NCBI GenBank assembly: GCA_023614405.1
Contig: CM042687.1
Coordinates: forward strand, 68,058,992-68,122,991
Direction of reading: 5' to 3'
DNA: 64,000 nt
Origin: Avena insularis
Lineage: Eukaryota > Streptophyta > Magnoliopsida > Poales > Poaceae
Below the pieces are notes generated by a model, which was given only the letters and a program-made list of their open reading frames with translations, was not told where the DNA came from and did no database searches. The stretch's first letter is position 1. Every line of letters starts with the position of its first letter. The position numbers and the translations under genes were made by a program. Positions 1 through 11,250 of the stretch are shown here, piece after piece.

Positions 1-1309
1 TGGGGCCACAAAGTAGTTTGGGGCTTTATTACTATCATACTTATGCCATGTTTACTGCTTTATTTACTACTATTGCTCGTGGAGAGCGTTTACTACTGTA
101 CTATTTTGGAACCCCGTGCCACGTTTTCGCGGTATCGACAAGCCCAGTCACACTTTCGGATTCCCGGTCGTTTACATCTATCGTCACAAACCTCTGGGTC
201 CGTCTCGGAGCCGGCTATCTTCATAGCGGGTAGCTTAGTGGGGTGCCCCCCTGAAATATTATATTAATCTCGTGATTGCTTTGTCGTGATGCCTCGTTAG
301 GTTTTCATTTGGTTTTTTCGAGGTTGATCGTGCGTGTGTTGCTATTTGTGCCCCCTGTAGGGTAAAACTTTCTAAAAGCCGTGTCCACGGTTATGGACGA
401 CTTGGAGCAAAGTATCTCGATCATAGACAACTATAACTAAAATAGTGTTATAAATTTGACTTTGTAATGACTAGTAATTAGCTTCACTACAATGGAATGA
501 CTAAATAAAAGTGCCAACAACTGCTGGAATTGGGATGCCTCATGCTATATGTATCTGACTAGTAAGTATTGCAACTATAACGAAAGGGTTAACTAAAACG
601 GCCCACTGCTTATTATGTCAGGATGACTCATGCTATCTATATTTGACTAGTAATTGCCGCAACTATAATGGAATGAATAAAACTGCTAACTATGTGAGTT
701 CCTCGGTTTGACTTCCTCGTTTGGTATCGAGGGGGAAATACCAGGATGGGTATGTTTGGTGTTAGTATCAGGTTGGATCCTAATAGGTCTTTCTTATCTC
801 TCTGTGATAGCCGCCAGTTATATCGAGTCTCTATAGGTTGTTTAGTGCATGTTGCGCTGCCGCTTCAGTCCACCATACCTATGTAGGCGAGGACCACCGA
901 ATTCTAAAACTCGTCGTGTACTAGCCTCGGTACTGACCGCTCTCTTTTTTCCTTTACCCTTCCTCGGCACCCCTTTTGTTTAGAAGGTTTGAGATCGACG
1001 TCGTTAGCAGGGTTATGGACACTATTGGTTATTCTTCAGGGCTCTTAGCCACATTTGCTTCTTATCCATACTCAGATGTTGTATCGTTTTAAGGTGATTT
1101 GGATCTTTGTACTATATATCTGTATTTTTGACTCATTGAGTCGTTGTTATATATATATGTTCTGTGGGTTCCATCATGGACTAATGTGTAATGATATTAC
1201 TTTATTTTTCACCCGTACGTAAGTGCCTAGTGGGCACCTTTGAATCGTTTCTATGCGGACTTGGTGGGAATTGCTGCTATCTGCATAGGGCCGATCCGAG
1301 GGTGTTACA
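1..1309 (+). mobile_element. 3' part of a long Ty3-gypsy-type LTR (truncated by window edge)
   Basis: The sequence ends in GGGTGTTACA at 1309. A similar end (mutated to ATA) closes the LTR at 31144-34122 when that one is read in its own direction. An inverted pair GTCC (383-386) / GGAC (395-398), within the word CGGTTATGGAC, matches a block present in the other long LTRs of the window at a comparable distance from their 3' ends. The five bases after the end (tatag, 1310-1314) would be the target-site duplication, but its left partner lies outside the window. The reading is plus orientation, either solo or part of a complete element. No open frame here looks real. Confidence 0.6.
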
Positions 1310-2599
1310 TATAGTCTCTCAAGGAGACCATTTGATCTTCAATGATGAGTGTTGGCAATGAACCCAAGATATATCTTCGCGGTGTCAAGCAAAATTTACT
1401 CATATATAAGGTGGCCTCGGCCACCAACTTGTTGTGTTCCTTGCATGTTTTCCCTCTTGTTTGCGTTGTTAATTTCTCTCTTTTTGGGTGTTGTCTTCTT
1501 GGTATGGTTCGTCTTTTGGTTCTTCATAGTTTGTGCTTTCTATCCCAGGCCGTTTTCCCCTCCTCTAGCCCCTTCTATTCCCTAGACAAGTTCCTCCTTG
1601 CCACATTTCACACATGGGAAGCCTTTTCTGGCATCACCGGAATTTATGGCCAGCAGCTGGTAGTACCGGTCCGGCAGGAGCTCATTGGAACTTCTCCCAG
1701 AAGTGGCTACTATCGCTTATTCCTCGAAGTCTTAGGTCAACGGAAGTTCTGGCCCCTGACTGGAACTTCCTATGGTGCTCTTCGACCTATAAAGTACCGG
1801 CCCAAGGAAAAATCGGGGTCACTCCCATTTTCTTCCCCAGGCCCGTGTTTTATAGGGAGTATTCGCTGGTGAAGACCATCCCACAGAGGCGCCGCCGGCC
1901 CCTTCATCTCCGGCCACCCCATCCAGATCTGCTCTGTGGGAACCTTACCCACCTTGATCTCCCTTTATGGACCCTGGTATTTTCCATCAACTCCCTCCAT
2001 TGATGGATATCTTGCTCATTCACTTGCTTGAGTTAGGGCTCACCATGCCTAGGCATGTTCTTCGGCTAGAACTTGTTGAGGAGATATTGGTAGATCTAGG
2101 GACCCTTGCTAGAGTAGATTGAACGAATACATTCTTGTGAATCCATGCTTTTGTACTCTAGATCTGATGTACTTCCGCACTCGTGGCCCCACCGGAACTT
2201 CCGGTGAGTCCCGAGCAGAACTTTCGGTGGTGACCTCATCACCGTAAATTCTGGCAGCTCATTGGAACTTTAGGTGCACACTATTTGATTCACTGTGTGT
2301 ATTTTTCAATCTCTCTTTGTTTCTTCCTTCGATCTTGTGAACTTACCCCCCTTCCCTCCCTACCTTATGATTTCTTCTTAGAGCTCGGTGGTTCCCGTGG
2401 TGGCAAGCATTCCCGTGTTCCTTCAGGTCCTCCTCCGGAGATTGATGAAGAAGATCTGGAAGTTGTGCGTCCCTCCACTTAGAACGCTTGCTAGAAAGCT
2501 GCTGCTGCTCGCTGTGTTGTTGAGGCTAAAAGGAACCGGCCCGTTCTGGCCTCTCAAAATAAGAATACTTCATCTGGGCCTGATTTCAACACGAAGATC

Positions 2600-3608
2600 T
2601 CCAAATGGCCTTAGAAAGCCTATGAAGAATTTTGCAGGTTGGATCCTTACAGTGCTCCTCATGATCCTCTTTCCACGGATCCCTTTTTCTATACTCGTCG
2701 GCAAGAGGACATCTTTACAGGGATCTATGCCACCAAGAAGAAGTTTGTTGTTGCCCCCCAGAAGTATATCAATATGTCACATATGGAGAGCAAGGATGAG
2801 TACTTTGGAGAAGCTCTTGAGTGGTGTAGGAAGTTTGGGCTGATCAAGATCATGGAGCACCGTCAAAACTATGATGAGGGGGATGCTGCTTAGTTTTATA
2901 CCAGCCTTCACATGGATGTGAACCCCATGGATGTCACAATGAAATGGATGACTAAGAACCGTCTACTGACTACCAAGTGGTCTGACTTTGCTGATCTTCT
3001 TGGCTATCCCATCTTACCAGGCAAGAGGGATAATGGTTGGTGTTGTCACTTTAATATGGCCTATGATCTTAAGGTTTTGGATCCTCTCCACATTGAGGGT
3101 TGGGGTGTGTGTGGTCAGTCAAATCACCTCCAGCCGGTCTATGATATCATGCGCAAAGTCTACCAGAACACCATTGCTCCTAAGGATGGAAACTTTGATC
3201 AAATTCATGCATTCTAGATTGACCTCATGTACCAGACTTATCGTCACCGAGATTCAGATGATAACCTTGATGTCATGAACTACCTCTTCCATGAGATTTG
3301 GATTGCTTTGATTGAAAAGAGCTCCTGCCCCTATGCGCCCTACACTTATCAATGCCAACTGGAGGGAAGAAACTGGTTCTCACTTCCCACAAGACATCAT
3401 CATTTTCCACGAGGAGAAGAAGCTTCGCGTGATGAAGCATGAGCACCCTCGGTCTCAAGCTAAAAAGAAAGCTGCCATTTGGAAGACTGGGACTGCTAGG
3501 GCTAGTCCTTCAGAGCGTGAAGGATCTAGTGCTGGTGGTCACCATGAGATCTCCCCTCCCCACATGCTAGAGAGGCAGCCCTCTTGGGCTAAGAAACTAT
3601 TGAAGTAA
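2600..3608 (+). pseudogene. Decayed gag-like / plant retroelement ORF
   Basis: One frame reads from about 2636 to 3340 with in-frame TAG codons at 2891-2893 and 3215-3217. It then shifts at about 3340 into a frame that ends at 3608. Recognisable stretches include FYTSLHMDVNP (after the first stop), DNGWCCHFNMAYDLK, GWGVCGQS, YDIMRKVYQNTIAPK and DVMNYLFHEIWIALIE. These resemble the N-terminal (capsid-like) proteins of many grass retroelements that databases call unclassified retrotransposon proteins. The tail is basic and rich in K, R and S. No zinc knuckle or protease was seen. It is broken by two stops and one frameshift. Confidence 0.6.
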
Positions 3609-4387
3609 TTCAAGAAGACATTTGCTTCATGCAAGACCGCGAGTACCAAGCCTATGTTGACCGGAGGCATAGTGTTCAGAGGAAGAAGGCAATCATGGTG
3701 AAGCTTGACATTCCTTGCTCCCAGAGACTAGCTCCTACACAACACCCAAGGATCAGTAGGTCCGTGACAACTGTAGTTGGTCATATACTGAGGATGAAGT
3801 CACCGTTCCCACTCCGCCTGCTTGGACCGATGCCTCATGGGTCCCCGATCCTCCTCCTCTGGTCTTTGGTTGGGGTGCTTAGATTGGTCCTTTTTCCCTT
3901 ATTGGCATCTTGATGCTAAAGGGGGATAAAGATATCTATTAGGTTGCTACGGGATTTGCATGGGCCTAGTCACAAGCTCATTTTTTCTTTGATCTCTTCA
4001 TGCTCGTGAACTTTTCCTCTACTTATGTGTGTTTGTGGACCTTGTTTATTTGTGCTACTTTGTGGTATGTATGAGACTATGTGGTATGTTATGCCTCTGG
4101 TTTTCTTATGGCTGGTTGTATATGGTGGAGAATTATTCTTGATCTCATCTCATTTAGTGTTTCTCACCATATATGTGTTGGTGCAAAGGTATGTCTCTAT
4201 ATATCCCTTTCCTTGCACTTGTGCTATTTTTGTAATGGTAAGGGGGGAGCCCTCTCTTTGTGTGTGCTTGTTGCATTCTATAAGCAGACTCTCTACTCTT
4301 GCACATACCTAGGGGAGCCTCTCTTACATGACAAAAATCTGCTCGTTTGTTCCTATATGCAAATCTTATGGGGTTGTCATCAAACAC

Positions 4388-4402
4388 CAAAAAGGGGGAG
4401 AT
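4388..4402 (+). other. Polypurine tract of the element ending at 7188
   Basis: An A- and G-only run with five consecutive G (aaaaagggggaga) lies directly in front of the 3' LTR. This is the expected plus-strand primer position and fixes both the orientation and the LTR start. Confidence 0.7.
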
Positions 4403-7188
4403 TGAAAGGACTTTGGTTTCCCTAAGTATTTTGGTGTTGATGACAATGCCACTTGTGGTTTAATTGTGTTCTTGAGTTTCAGGTTATTCAATTTCTATAG
4501 AGCTTGTGGACGCCTCTCTTGGAGTCTCAACTTCCAGCACAAGTTCCGCTCACGTACTGTATACTTCTGTTTGGAAGTGTGCTACTTGGCGGAACTTCCA
4601 TCAGAAGTAGCTCTGGTAGTTCCGGTCAGCAGACCTGGTCAAACCTAACCGGATCTATGATCGGCACTACCCTAGCTTCTTCCACTGAGTTTATGAGCGT
4701 TACTTCCGTCCAGCCGCCGGAAGTTCTAGTCAGGTGGTTCGCGACCCAGAAAATTCCGCTCCTTGTTCCGTTCCAAGTTCTGCTCACATACTATATGTCT
4801 CTGTGTGGAATCGACATATTTGACGGAACTTGCTCCGATACTTGCTTCGAAAGTACCACCAGAAGTTCCGCTTAGTTTGATCGGAACTTCCGGTCATACT
4901 TTGGAGCGTCCACCGACAGCTTTCGAGCGTTGAGAGGATGCTGAGCGGAAATTCCGGTCCCCCGCCGGAGCTTCCGGTGGTGTCGCGGACAGCCAAACAG
5001 CTCCTTTTGAAGGGGGCCTATTTAAGGCACCCTTCTTTCTCCTCCTATCTTATCTCTTTAATTTCTCTCTCCTCCATTAATACTAGATCTTTGATATCCC
5101 ACAAGTATAGGGGATCGTGTGTAGCCTTTTCGATAAGTAAGAGTGTCAAACCCAATGAGGAGCTAAAGGTAGGATAAATATTCTCTCAAGTTCTATCAAC
5201 CACTGATACAAATCTACGCACACTAAACGTTTGCATTATCTAGAAAATAAAACTAGAGCAACAAAATGAGTACTAGAGAAAGCTTTGCAAGATAATAAAT
5301 ATAAGAAAGTAAAGCTAGTTGCTGCAGCAATAAAATACACTAAACTAACAGAACCATGAGTGTGTAATAGTGGTGTTAATTGTGGTGGCTTTGTCCAAGT
5401 TTAATTGGCGAATAAATCAGATTCATTGTCTTCGATGCAGTTTTCTATGTGGGAGAGGCTAAATATACATGCGCTTCACTACTTGGAATTACATGTACTA
5501 TATGATTGGATTGTTAGAAAACATCCGTAACTACTAACAATGCATTAAGGTTTCCCCAACCATAGCCTTAAGTTAATGGTCCTCTTACTCCCATACGTGC
5601 AACATTCCGGTTCGCGTCCTTAGGTTTCTGTCACTCCGGCAGAACTTCCTCCTTACTCTTACACATACTACGAACCCTATGATGTTTAATCCATGCGCAG
5701 ACAAATATAATGGACACCAAAGGACTGTACCATATCAACATACAAATTAAATGAACCAAAGACATTCAACCATTCAATCTAAGAACAAACAAACTACACA
5801 AACATGACATAGATCATAGGATTATAACTTATAGCATCAAACACCATGCTTACATAGGACGATACAGAGGTGTGTGGGAGGATGAACCACTTCATACTAG
5901 GAGGATTAGGTGATGGCGGTGAAGAGGGAGGCGGCGGCGCCGGGACTCCTTCCCCGCCGCCGGTATCATGGGGGAGCACTGCCCCTTAGCCCCCTTCCTT
6001 CATGGATTCTTGGGAGCCCTCCCCCATGGAGATGGGATACATGGGGAGGAAAAAACGTGACTTTAGAGGCTGCAAATTCATGGATGGAGGTGTCTCCCAC
6101 GAATTAGGTTTCCTCCCTTTATATAGCTTCTCGGATTCCCGTCACCCCATCTTGGGCTGCAGTAAATCGGGCCTAGCCGTCCGGACCCAGAATCAGCTAA
6201 ATTTTATGTCCAGAACGATTGTCGCGAAATTTCCTACAACTTCGTAGTTGAAGAGTTTTCCGTTTGACGCTGTATTCGACCCGAAATGTGACCATCTTAA
6301 AAAAGAGTTATGAGACAGATTTCTGGAAAATCCCAATTTGACTCCAACAAGGGTTCCACTTGTATTCTTGATAAATCCTACACATCAAAGTGTAAAACAA
6401 GAACATTGTGCACTTTTGCAACTATTAGTAGGCTAGTCCAAATAACTCATGAACTTTATATAAAAAGAAGTATCAAAAGCATAATAATAGCATAAAACCA
6501 TCAAAAATTATAGATATGTTATGGACGTAGCAATCTTCATCTTCCTAGATCTCTCTTCCTAGCCACTCAAACCTCTTGATCTTTTAAGGAGTGGGAGAGG
6601 TCACCTAGATCTACACTTCCATCAAAGGAAATCTGATTCCCCCCACCCATCCTTTGTGGATCTTGTTACTCTTGGGTTCTTGGAACCCTAGACAGTGTAG
6701 GGCATCCTCGGAGCTAAGGGCATCCATTGTGAAGCTCAGTGGTGTCGTTGAGGGCCTCCAATTGAGTTGTGGAGCTTCTCCATCAACCTTGTTGTAAAGA
6801 TTGTGGTTGGCGCCTTCAAGGTCACCAGTTAGTGGATTGTGAGGCTGCCTTTGTGGTGGTTCTCACCGGAGAAGAAGGTGAGGCCTTTGTGGCGCTCGGG
6901 TGACCTTGTGTGGCCCCGAAACCTCTCCAACATAGACGTAGCTTCCTTGGAAGTGAACTACTGGAATTACATCTTTGTGTCTCCTCTTCGGTTTACTCGC
7001 TCCGCATATTTACCTCTTGTCCTTTACCATTCTATTGCTTGTTGTATGTTCTCTAGCATATATGATTGCTTATCTAGTTGCATATCTAGAGAACTTTACA
7101 TTTTGCAAAGCCTAAACTTGAATAAAAAGATAAAAATTGGTAGTCTCCTATTCACCCCAATCTAGTTCGACCAAAGTTGGTCCTTTCA
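4403..7188 (+). repeat. 3' LTR, interrupted
   Basis: It begins TGAAAGGAC and ends GTCCTTTCA, a 9-base terminal inverted repeat. It contains repeated words around GGAACTTCC and a GC-rich stretch before 5040. Without the nested solo LTR and one copy of its target duplication it measures about 1.34 kb. No second LTR of this family is in the window to compare it with. Confidence 0.75.
5092..6532 (-). mobile_element. Solo LTR (TGATACGTCCA-like family)
   Basis: It is flanked by a perfect 5-bp target duplication atctt (5087-5091 and 6533-6537). The plus-strand left end is TGATATCCCACAAGTATAG and the right end is ATGGACGTAGCA. Read on the minus strand this is an LTR starting TGCTACGTCCAT (probably TGATACGTCCAT before decay) and ending in GATATCA. 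It is 1,441 bp, with no internal domain between two LTRs, so it is a solo LTR left by LTR-LTR recombination. A GC-rich, TATA-containing promoter-like part lies around 5920-6130. Confidence 0.85.
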
Positions 7189-7478
7189 AGGGTTTATATC
7201 GAACTCTCGTAGAATGAGTAGTTCTTCACTTTTATTTCCTCTTCCAGAAAACTACAAAATAAATTTGATTGCTTTGTGTACCCAACTATACCAAGTGATT
7301 GTCAAGCACAAGGTTTCATATTAGAATTGAAAACAAATGATGAAGTCAAATAACTAAAGTAAATATGCAGTAACTAAAGTAAACTAAATGCAATATATAA
7401 ATTTTGTAATTATGTTGGTAATAATACAAACTATATAAAAGAACTAAATGTAAGTATGATATTTTTTATATTTTTGTA
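7189..7478. other. AT-rich spacer between two elements
   Basis: This is an unassigned 290-bp stretch with no convincing frame. A short near-repeat, aactaaagtaaa, occurs around 7350-7390. The last three bases (gta, 7476-7478) are a candidate 3-bp CACTA target site, but the matching right copy was not found. Confidence 0.5.
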
Positions 7479-7535
7479 CACTACAAGAAATATTTCCTTC
7501 TGCAACGACTGGGCCCGTAGGTCGTCGTAGAAGGC
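7479..7535. repeat. CACTA left terminus with subterminal hairpin
   Basis: The terminal motif CACTACAAGAAA is followed within about 12 bases by an imperfect inverted repeat. Its arms are CTTCTGCAACGAC and GTCGTCGTAGAAG, with two mismatches across 13 positions and an 11-base loop. Such subterminal inverted motifs are typical transposase-binding positions in CACTA elements. Binding is inferred. Confidence 0.75.
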
Positions 7536-7749
7536 GCCTCTTCCGCGATGAAAATCTTAGCTCGACCATGGCCGATGCAAAACTTTTTTTCCGGTTTCGT
7601 GCCCCTCTACTACGACGAAACCGCTAAAAACATGGACGAAGCTCGTCGGGCGCATGGCAGAAGTAAGATTTTCGCTTCCTTACGAGATGTTGACTTGCCG
7701 AAGTATTTTTTTGCGTGTGGGTCACGAGCGTCAGTGACTATAGCGGACC

Positions 7750-9145
7750 AAACTTTTTGGTCGCGCCTCCCTGATTTGAACTCGATAACGTTGTTCGATG
7801 CCTCTTCCGTTTAGTTAGGCTGCTGGGTCTCGCATGTCTGCCTCACATTAGAGGAATCATGTGTATGATGAAATTTTTTCCTTCCCAATTCTAAACTTGA
7901 TAACCTCGCTCGATGCATCTGCCGTTTAATTAGGCTGTTTGGTCCCACGTGTCATCCTGACACTAGAAGAAATGTGTGCCTGACAGATTTTTTCATGGAT
8001 CGTGCCTTCCTGATATGAACTCGATAACGTTGCTCGATCTATCTGCCGTTAATCACGATGCTGGGTCCCACATGTCAGCCTCTCATTACAATAATCGTGT
8101 GTATGATGGAATTTTTTCCTTCGCTCCCGCTACCATGTTCCGAACTTGATAGCGCTGCTAGATGCATCTATAGTTTAATCACGTAGCTGGGCCCCACATG
8201 TTATTCTCTCATCAGAAGAAACGTGTGCATGATAAAAAAATCCTTGGCTCGTGCCTCCCTGATTTGAACTTGATAATGTTGCTTGAACTATCTGCCGTTA
8301 ATCACAATGCTGGGTCTCACATGTCAGCCTCTCATTAGAAGAATCGTGTGTATGATGGAATTTGTTTCTTCGCTCCCGCTACCCTATTCCGAACTTGATT
8401 GCACTGCCATTTAATCACACATCTGGACCCACATGTCATCCTCTCATTATAAGAAACGTGCGTATGATGGATTTTTTTGCCCTCGGTCTCGCTACCCTGT
8501 TCTGAACTTGATAACACTGTCAGATGCATAATCACGCAGCTGGACCCCACGTGTCATACTCTTATTAGAAGAAACGTGTGTATGATGGAATTTTTGCCCT
8601 CGGTCGCGCCTCTGTGTTGTGTTAACTTGATAACATTGCTCACTGCATCAGCCATTTATTCAGGCTGGTGGGTCCCATATGCTAGCCTCACATTAGAAGA
8701 ATTGTGCCTTCTCTAGTGCTATCCTATTCTAACGAGATAGTGTTGATCATCGAATCTGCCGTTTGGTAACGCTCCGGTGTCCCATATGTCATCATTTCAT
8801 TAGAGGAACGTGTGCATGTTGGAATTTTTTTCTCGCTCGCGCCTCCATGTTTCGAACTTGGCAACGTTGCTCGATGCATCAGCCATTTATATAGGCTGGT
8901 GGGTCCCCCATATCATCCTCTCATTGGAAGATACATGTGCATGCTTGACTTTTTTCTCGCTTGCGCCTCCCTCTTTAGAACTTGGAAACATTGCTCGATG
9001 TGGCACCACGTGTATAAGGTCTCGCTGGTGGGTCCCATATGTCAATATATTTTCTTTTAATGACATGCCAATATCTTTGCAAATGAAACATGTTCATGAT
9101 AGACTTTTTTCGGCTGCATCTACTGTTTTGACCTTTGCAACGTAG
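7750..9145. repeat. CACTA subterminal tandem array A (about 120-bp unit)
   Basis: About eleven diverged units start with words like GAACTTGATAACGTTGCTCG, near 7778, 7892, 8018, 8143, 8267, 8392, 8503, 8623, 8737, 8857 and 8979. Each also carries a GGTCCCACATGTCA-like word and a GAAACGTGTGTATGATGGA-like word. Spacing is 110-126 bp. Units diverge enough that only the core words are constant. The open frames here are by-products of the repeat. Confidence 0.8.
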
Positions 9146-9269
9146 CTAGATGTGGTAGTCATGTATGGTCTTGCTGCTGGAGCCCACATGTCAGCCTCTC
9201 TGGTATGTCCTAGTTAGGGGTACCCGATGCCAGCCTCTCTATACAAGTGCGTAACTTATTTTTTTAAAC

Positions 9270-9800
9270 CCGTGCATGAAGAGGGACGCTGCAGGCTGGT
9301 GGGTCTGCCATGTCAGCCTCTCCATAAAGAAATACTTGCTAGAAGAAAATTAGCAGGGACACTGCAGGCTGGTGGGTCCGCCATGTCAGCCTCTCCGTAA
9401 AGTAATATTGCTAGAAGAAAATTAAGAGGGAAGATATAGGCTGGTGGGTCCGCCATGTCAGCCTCTCCGCAAAAAAAATATTGCTAGAAGAAAATTAAGA
9501 GGGACGCTGCAGGCTGGTGGGTCCGCCATGTCAGTCTCTCCGTAAAGAAATATTTTTTTTGAAAGACGTAAAGAAATACTGCTAGAAGAAAATTAAGGGG
9601 GATGCTGCAGGCTGGTGGGTCCGCCATGTCAGCCTCTCCGCACAGAAATTTTTCTAGAAGAAAATTAAGGGGGACGCTGCAGGCAGGTGGGTACATCATG
9701 TCAGCCTCTCTGTAAAGAAATATTGCTAGAAGAAAACTAAGAGCGACGCTGCAGGATCGTGGGTTCGCCATGTTAGCCTCTCTGTAAAGCACTATTGCTA
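9270..9800. repeat. CACTA subterminal tandem array B (about 75-bp unit)
   Basis: Seven units have the core GCTGGTGGGTCCGCCATGTC, then AGCCTCTCCGTAAAGAAAT and GCTAGAAGAAAATTAAG. They are more alike than the units of array A, so this array expanded later. One unit near 9550 carries a small insertion (a T run followed by GAAAGACGTAAAG). Confidence 0.8.
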
Positions 9801-9978
9801 GAAGAAAATAATGTAAACTTAAAAAAATATTTGTCAAGCACAGAGGATTCGAACTCAAGACATCAAACATATAACCATGTGTGTTGCCACTACAACAAAG
9901 AAATCAAAAGATACTAGCTTTCATCTTGTCATTAGTAAACTTTGTATTTTGATGTGGATTCGTCGGATTCAGAATAAA

Positions 9979-10796
9979 GACCTCACCGACGGAGGGGGAA
10001 AAGTGATAATTCTTTTGACAGATATATTCACATAAAAATATCAAAAGAACCAGAGTCACACACCGCGTGTGCCAGAACTGATATGCAATGATTTCACTTG
10101 GTGAAATCACACTCATTAGTGTCCAAAACAAAACCAAATGTTTGGAGGAAACGCATGAAAAATCTCTAGTGCAAGCAACCTAGCACAGCAACAGAACTTT
10201 TTATAAATTTAGTAGCATTTGAATGATTCAGCAGTACAGAATTAGAAAGAGAAAATAGACATATTCCTAGTTCATATTCAGCAGCACTTGACCAATTCAG
10301 CCGCATTTCAAAATGATTGATTCAACAATATAAACACTGAAATTCAATAGCAGTACAAAGGGAACCAGACCTCACTGATGGAGTGGGAAAAGGCGATAAT
10401 TCTTTTGTTTTGACAGATATATTCATGTAAAAATATCTAAAGAACCAGAGACACAAGCCGCGTGCGTCAAAACTGCACCAGTATCCAATGACTTCACTTG
10501 GTGAAATCACGTTGTATCTTTACCCTATGTTCCTCTCATCACTGTCCAAAACACAACCAATGGTTTCGATGAAACACAAGAAAAGGCTCTAGTGCAAGCA
10601 ACCCAGCAGCAGCGACAGAACTTTTCACAAATTCTGTAGCATTTGATTGATTTCAGTAGTAAAGAACTAGATACGGAAAATATCAACAGATTCCTAGTTC
10701 ATATTCAGCAGCACTTGACAATTCTGCAGCATTTCAAAATGACTGATTCAACAATATAGACACCGAAATTCAATAGCAGTACAGAGAGAACCGGCT
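9979..10796. repeat. Tandem duplication of about 400 bp
   Basis: Two adjacent copies (9979-10367 and 10368-10796) share, in order, GACCTCACYGAYGGAG, TTCACTTGGTGAAATCAC, CTAGTGCAAGCAACC, TTCCTAGTTCATATTCAGC and TTCAACAATATA. TTCACTTGGTGAAATCAC contains the near-palindrome TTCACTTGGTGAA. No coding potential is visible. It lies inside the CACTA-like element between the subterminal arrays and the gene. Confidence 0.75.
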
Positions 10797-11250
10797 AGTT
10801 CTTGCTTCAGCTCAAAAAACATACCAACAATCAGTTTGCTCTATTCTCCAAACACGTTGAAATCACTGGAGCAAGCAAAACTGACGATCAATTCTGCTTT
10901 TGTGTGTAACCTCCTCCTTACATATTAAGATAGAACATAATCATTGTCATAATAGTTGGTCTTGATCATATAGGGAACCGTGATATAGATACAAATATAC
11001 CATACCAGTACGTACTAGTCATAGCTCCAATTCAGCAAAAGGTTATCACAGTTTTACCACCCATATATGATGAGTGGAGATAAGACAACCACATAATTAA
11101 TTATGATAACATGCGACCAAAGAGCTAAGCAGCTAGGAACTGCATGACCAGACTGCTGCAATCAGGGAACTGAGATACATCAACCTTGACCATTCTTCCA
11201 ATAGTAAGTTTGGCAGCTTTCTAGAACTTGGTCCACCTAGAAGTAGCTGC

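Larger units (their letters stand above)
1310..7188 (+). mobile_element. Old LTR retrotransposon, internal region plus 3' LTR
   Basis: The order on the plus strand is a leader rich in GGAACTTCC-like words (about 1650-2290), a decayed gag-like frame (about 2600-3608), a non-coding stretch, a polypurine tract and an LTR. No reverse transcriptase, integrase or RNase H motif was seen, so the copy is non-autonomous or deleted. The 5' LTR is not visible. The long LTR ending at 1309 was probably inserted into this element. The family was not identified. I infer an LTR element from the polypurine tract and the TGAAAGGAC/GTCCTTTCA ends. Confidence 0.65.

Noticed and set aside
1342..2003. 176- and 129-residue plus-strand frames
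   Set aside because: No recognisable motif; they lie in the leader of a retroelement, overlap each other and are of ordinary length for this composition.
4025..4425. Hydrophobic plus-strand frames before the polypurine tract
   Set aside because: T-rich low-complexity composition, two overlapping frames and no motif; treated as 3' non-coding region.
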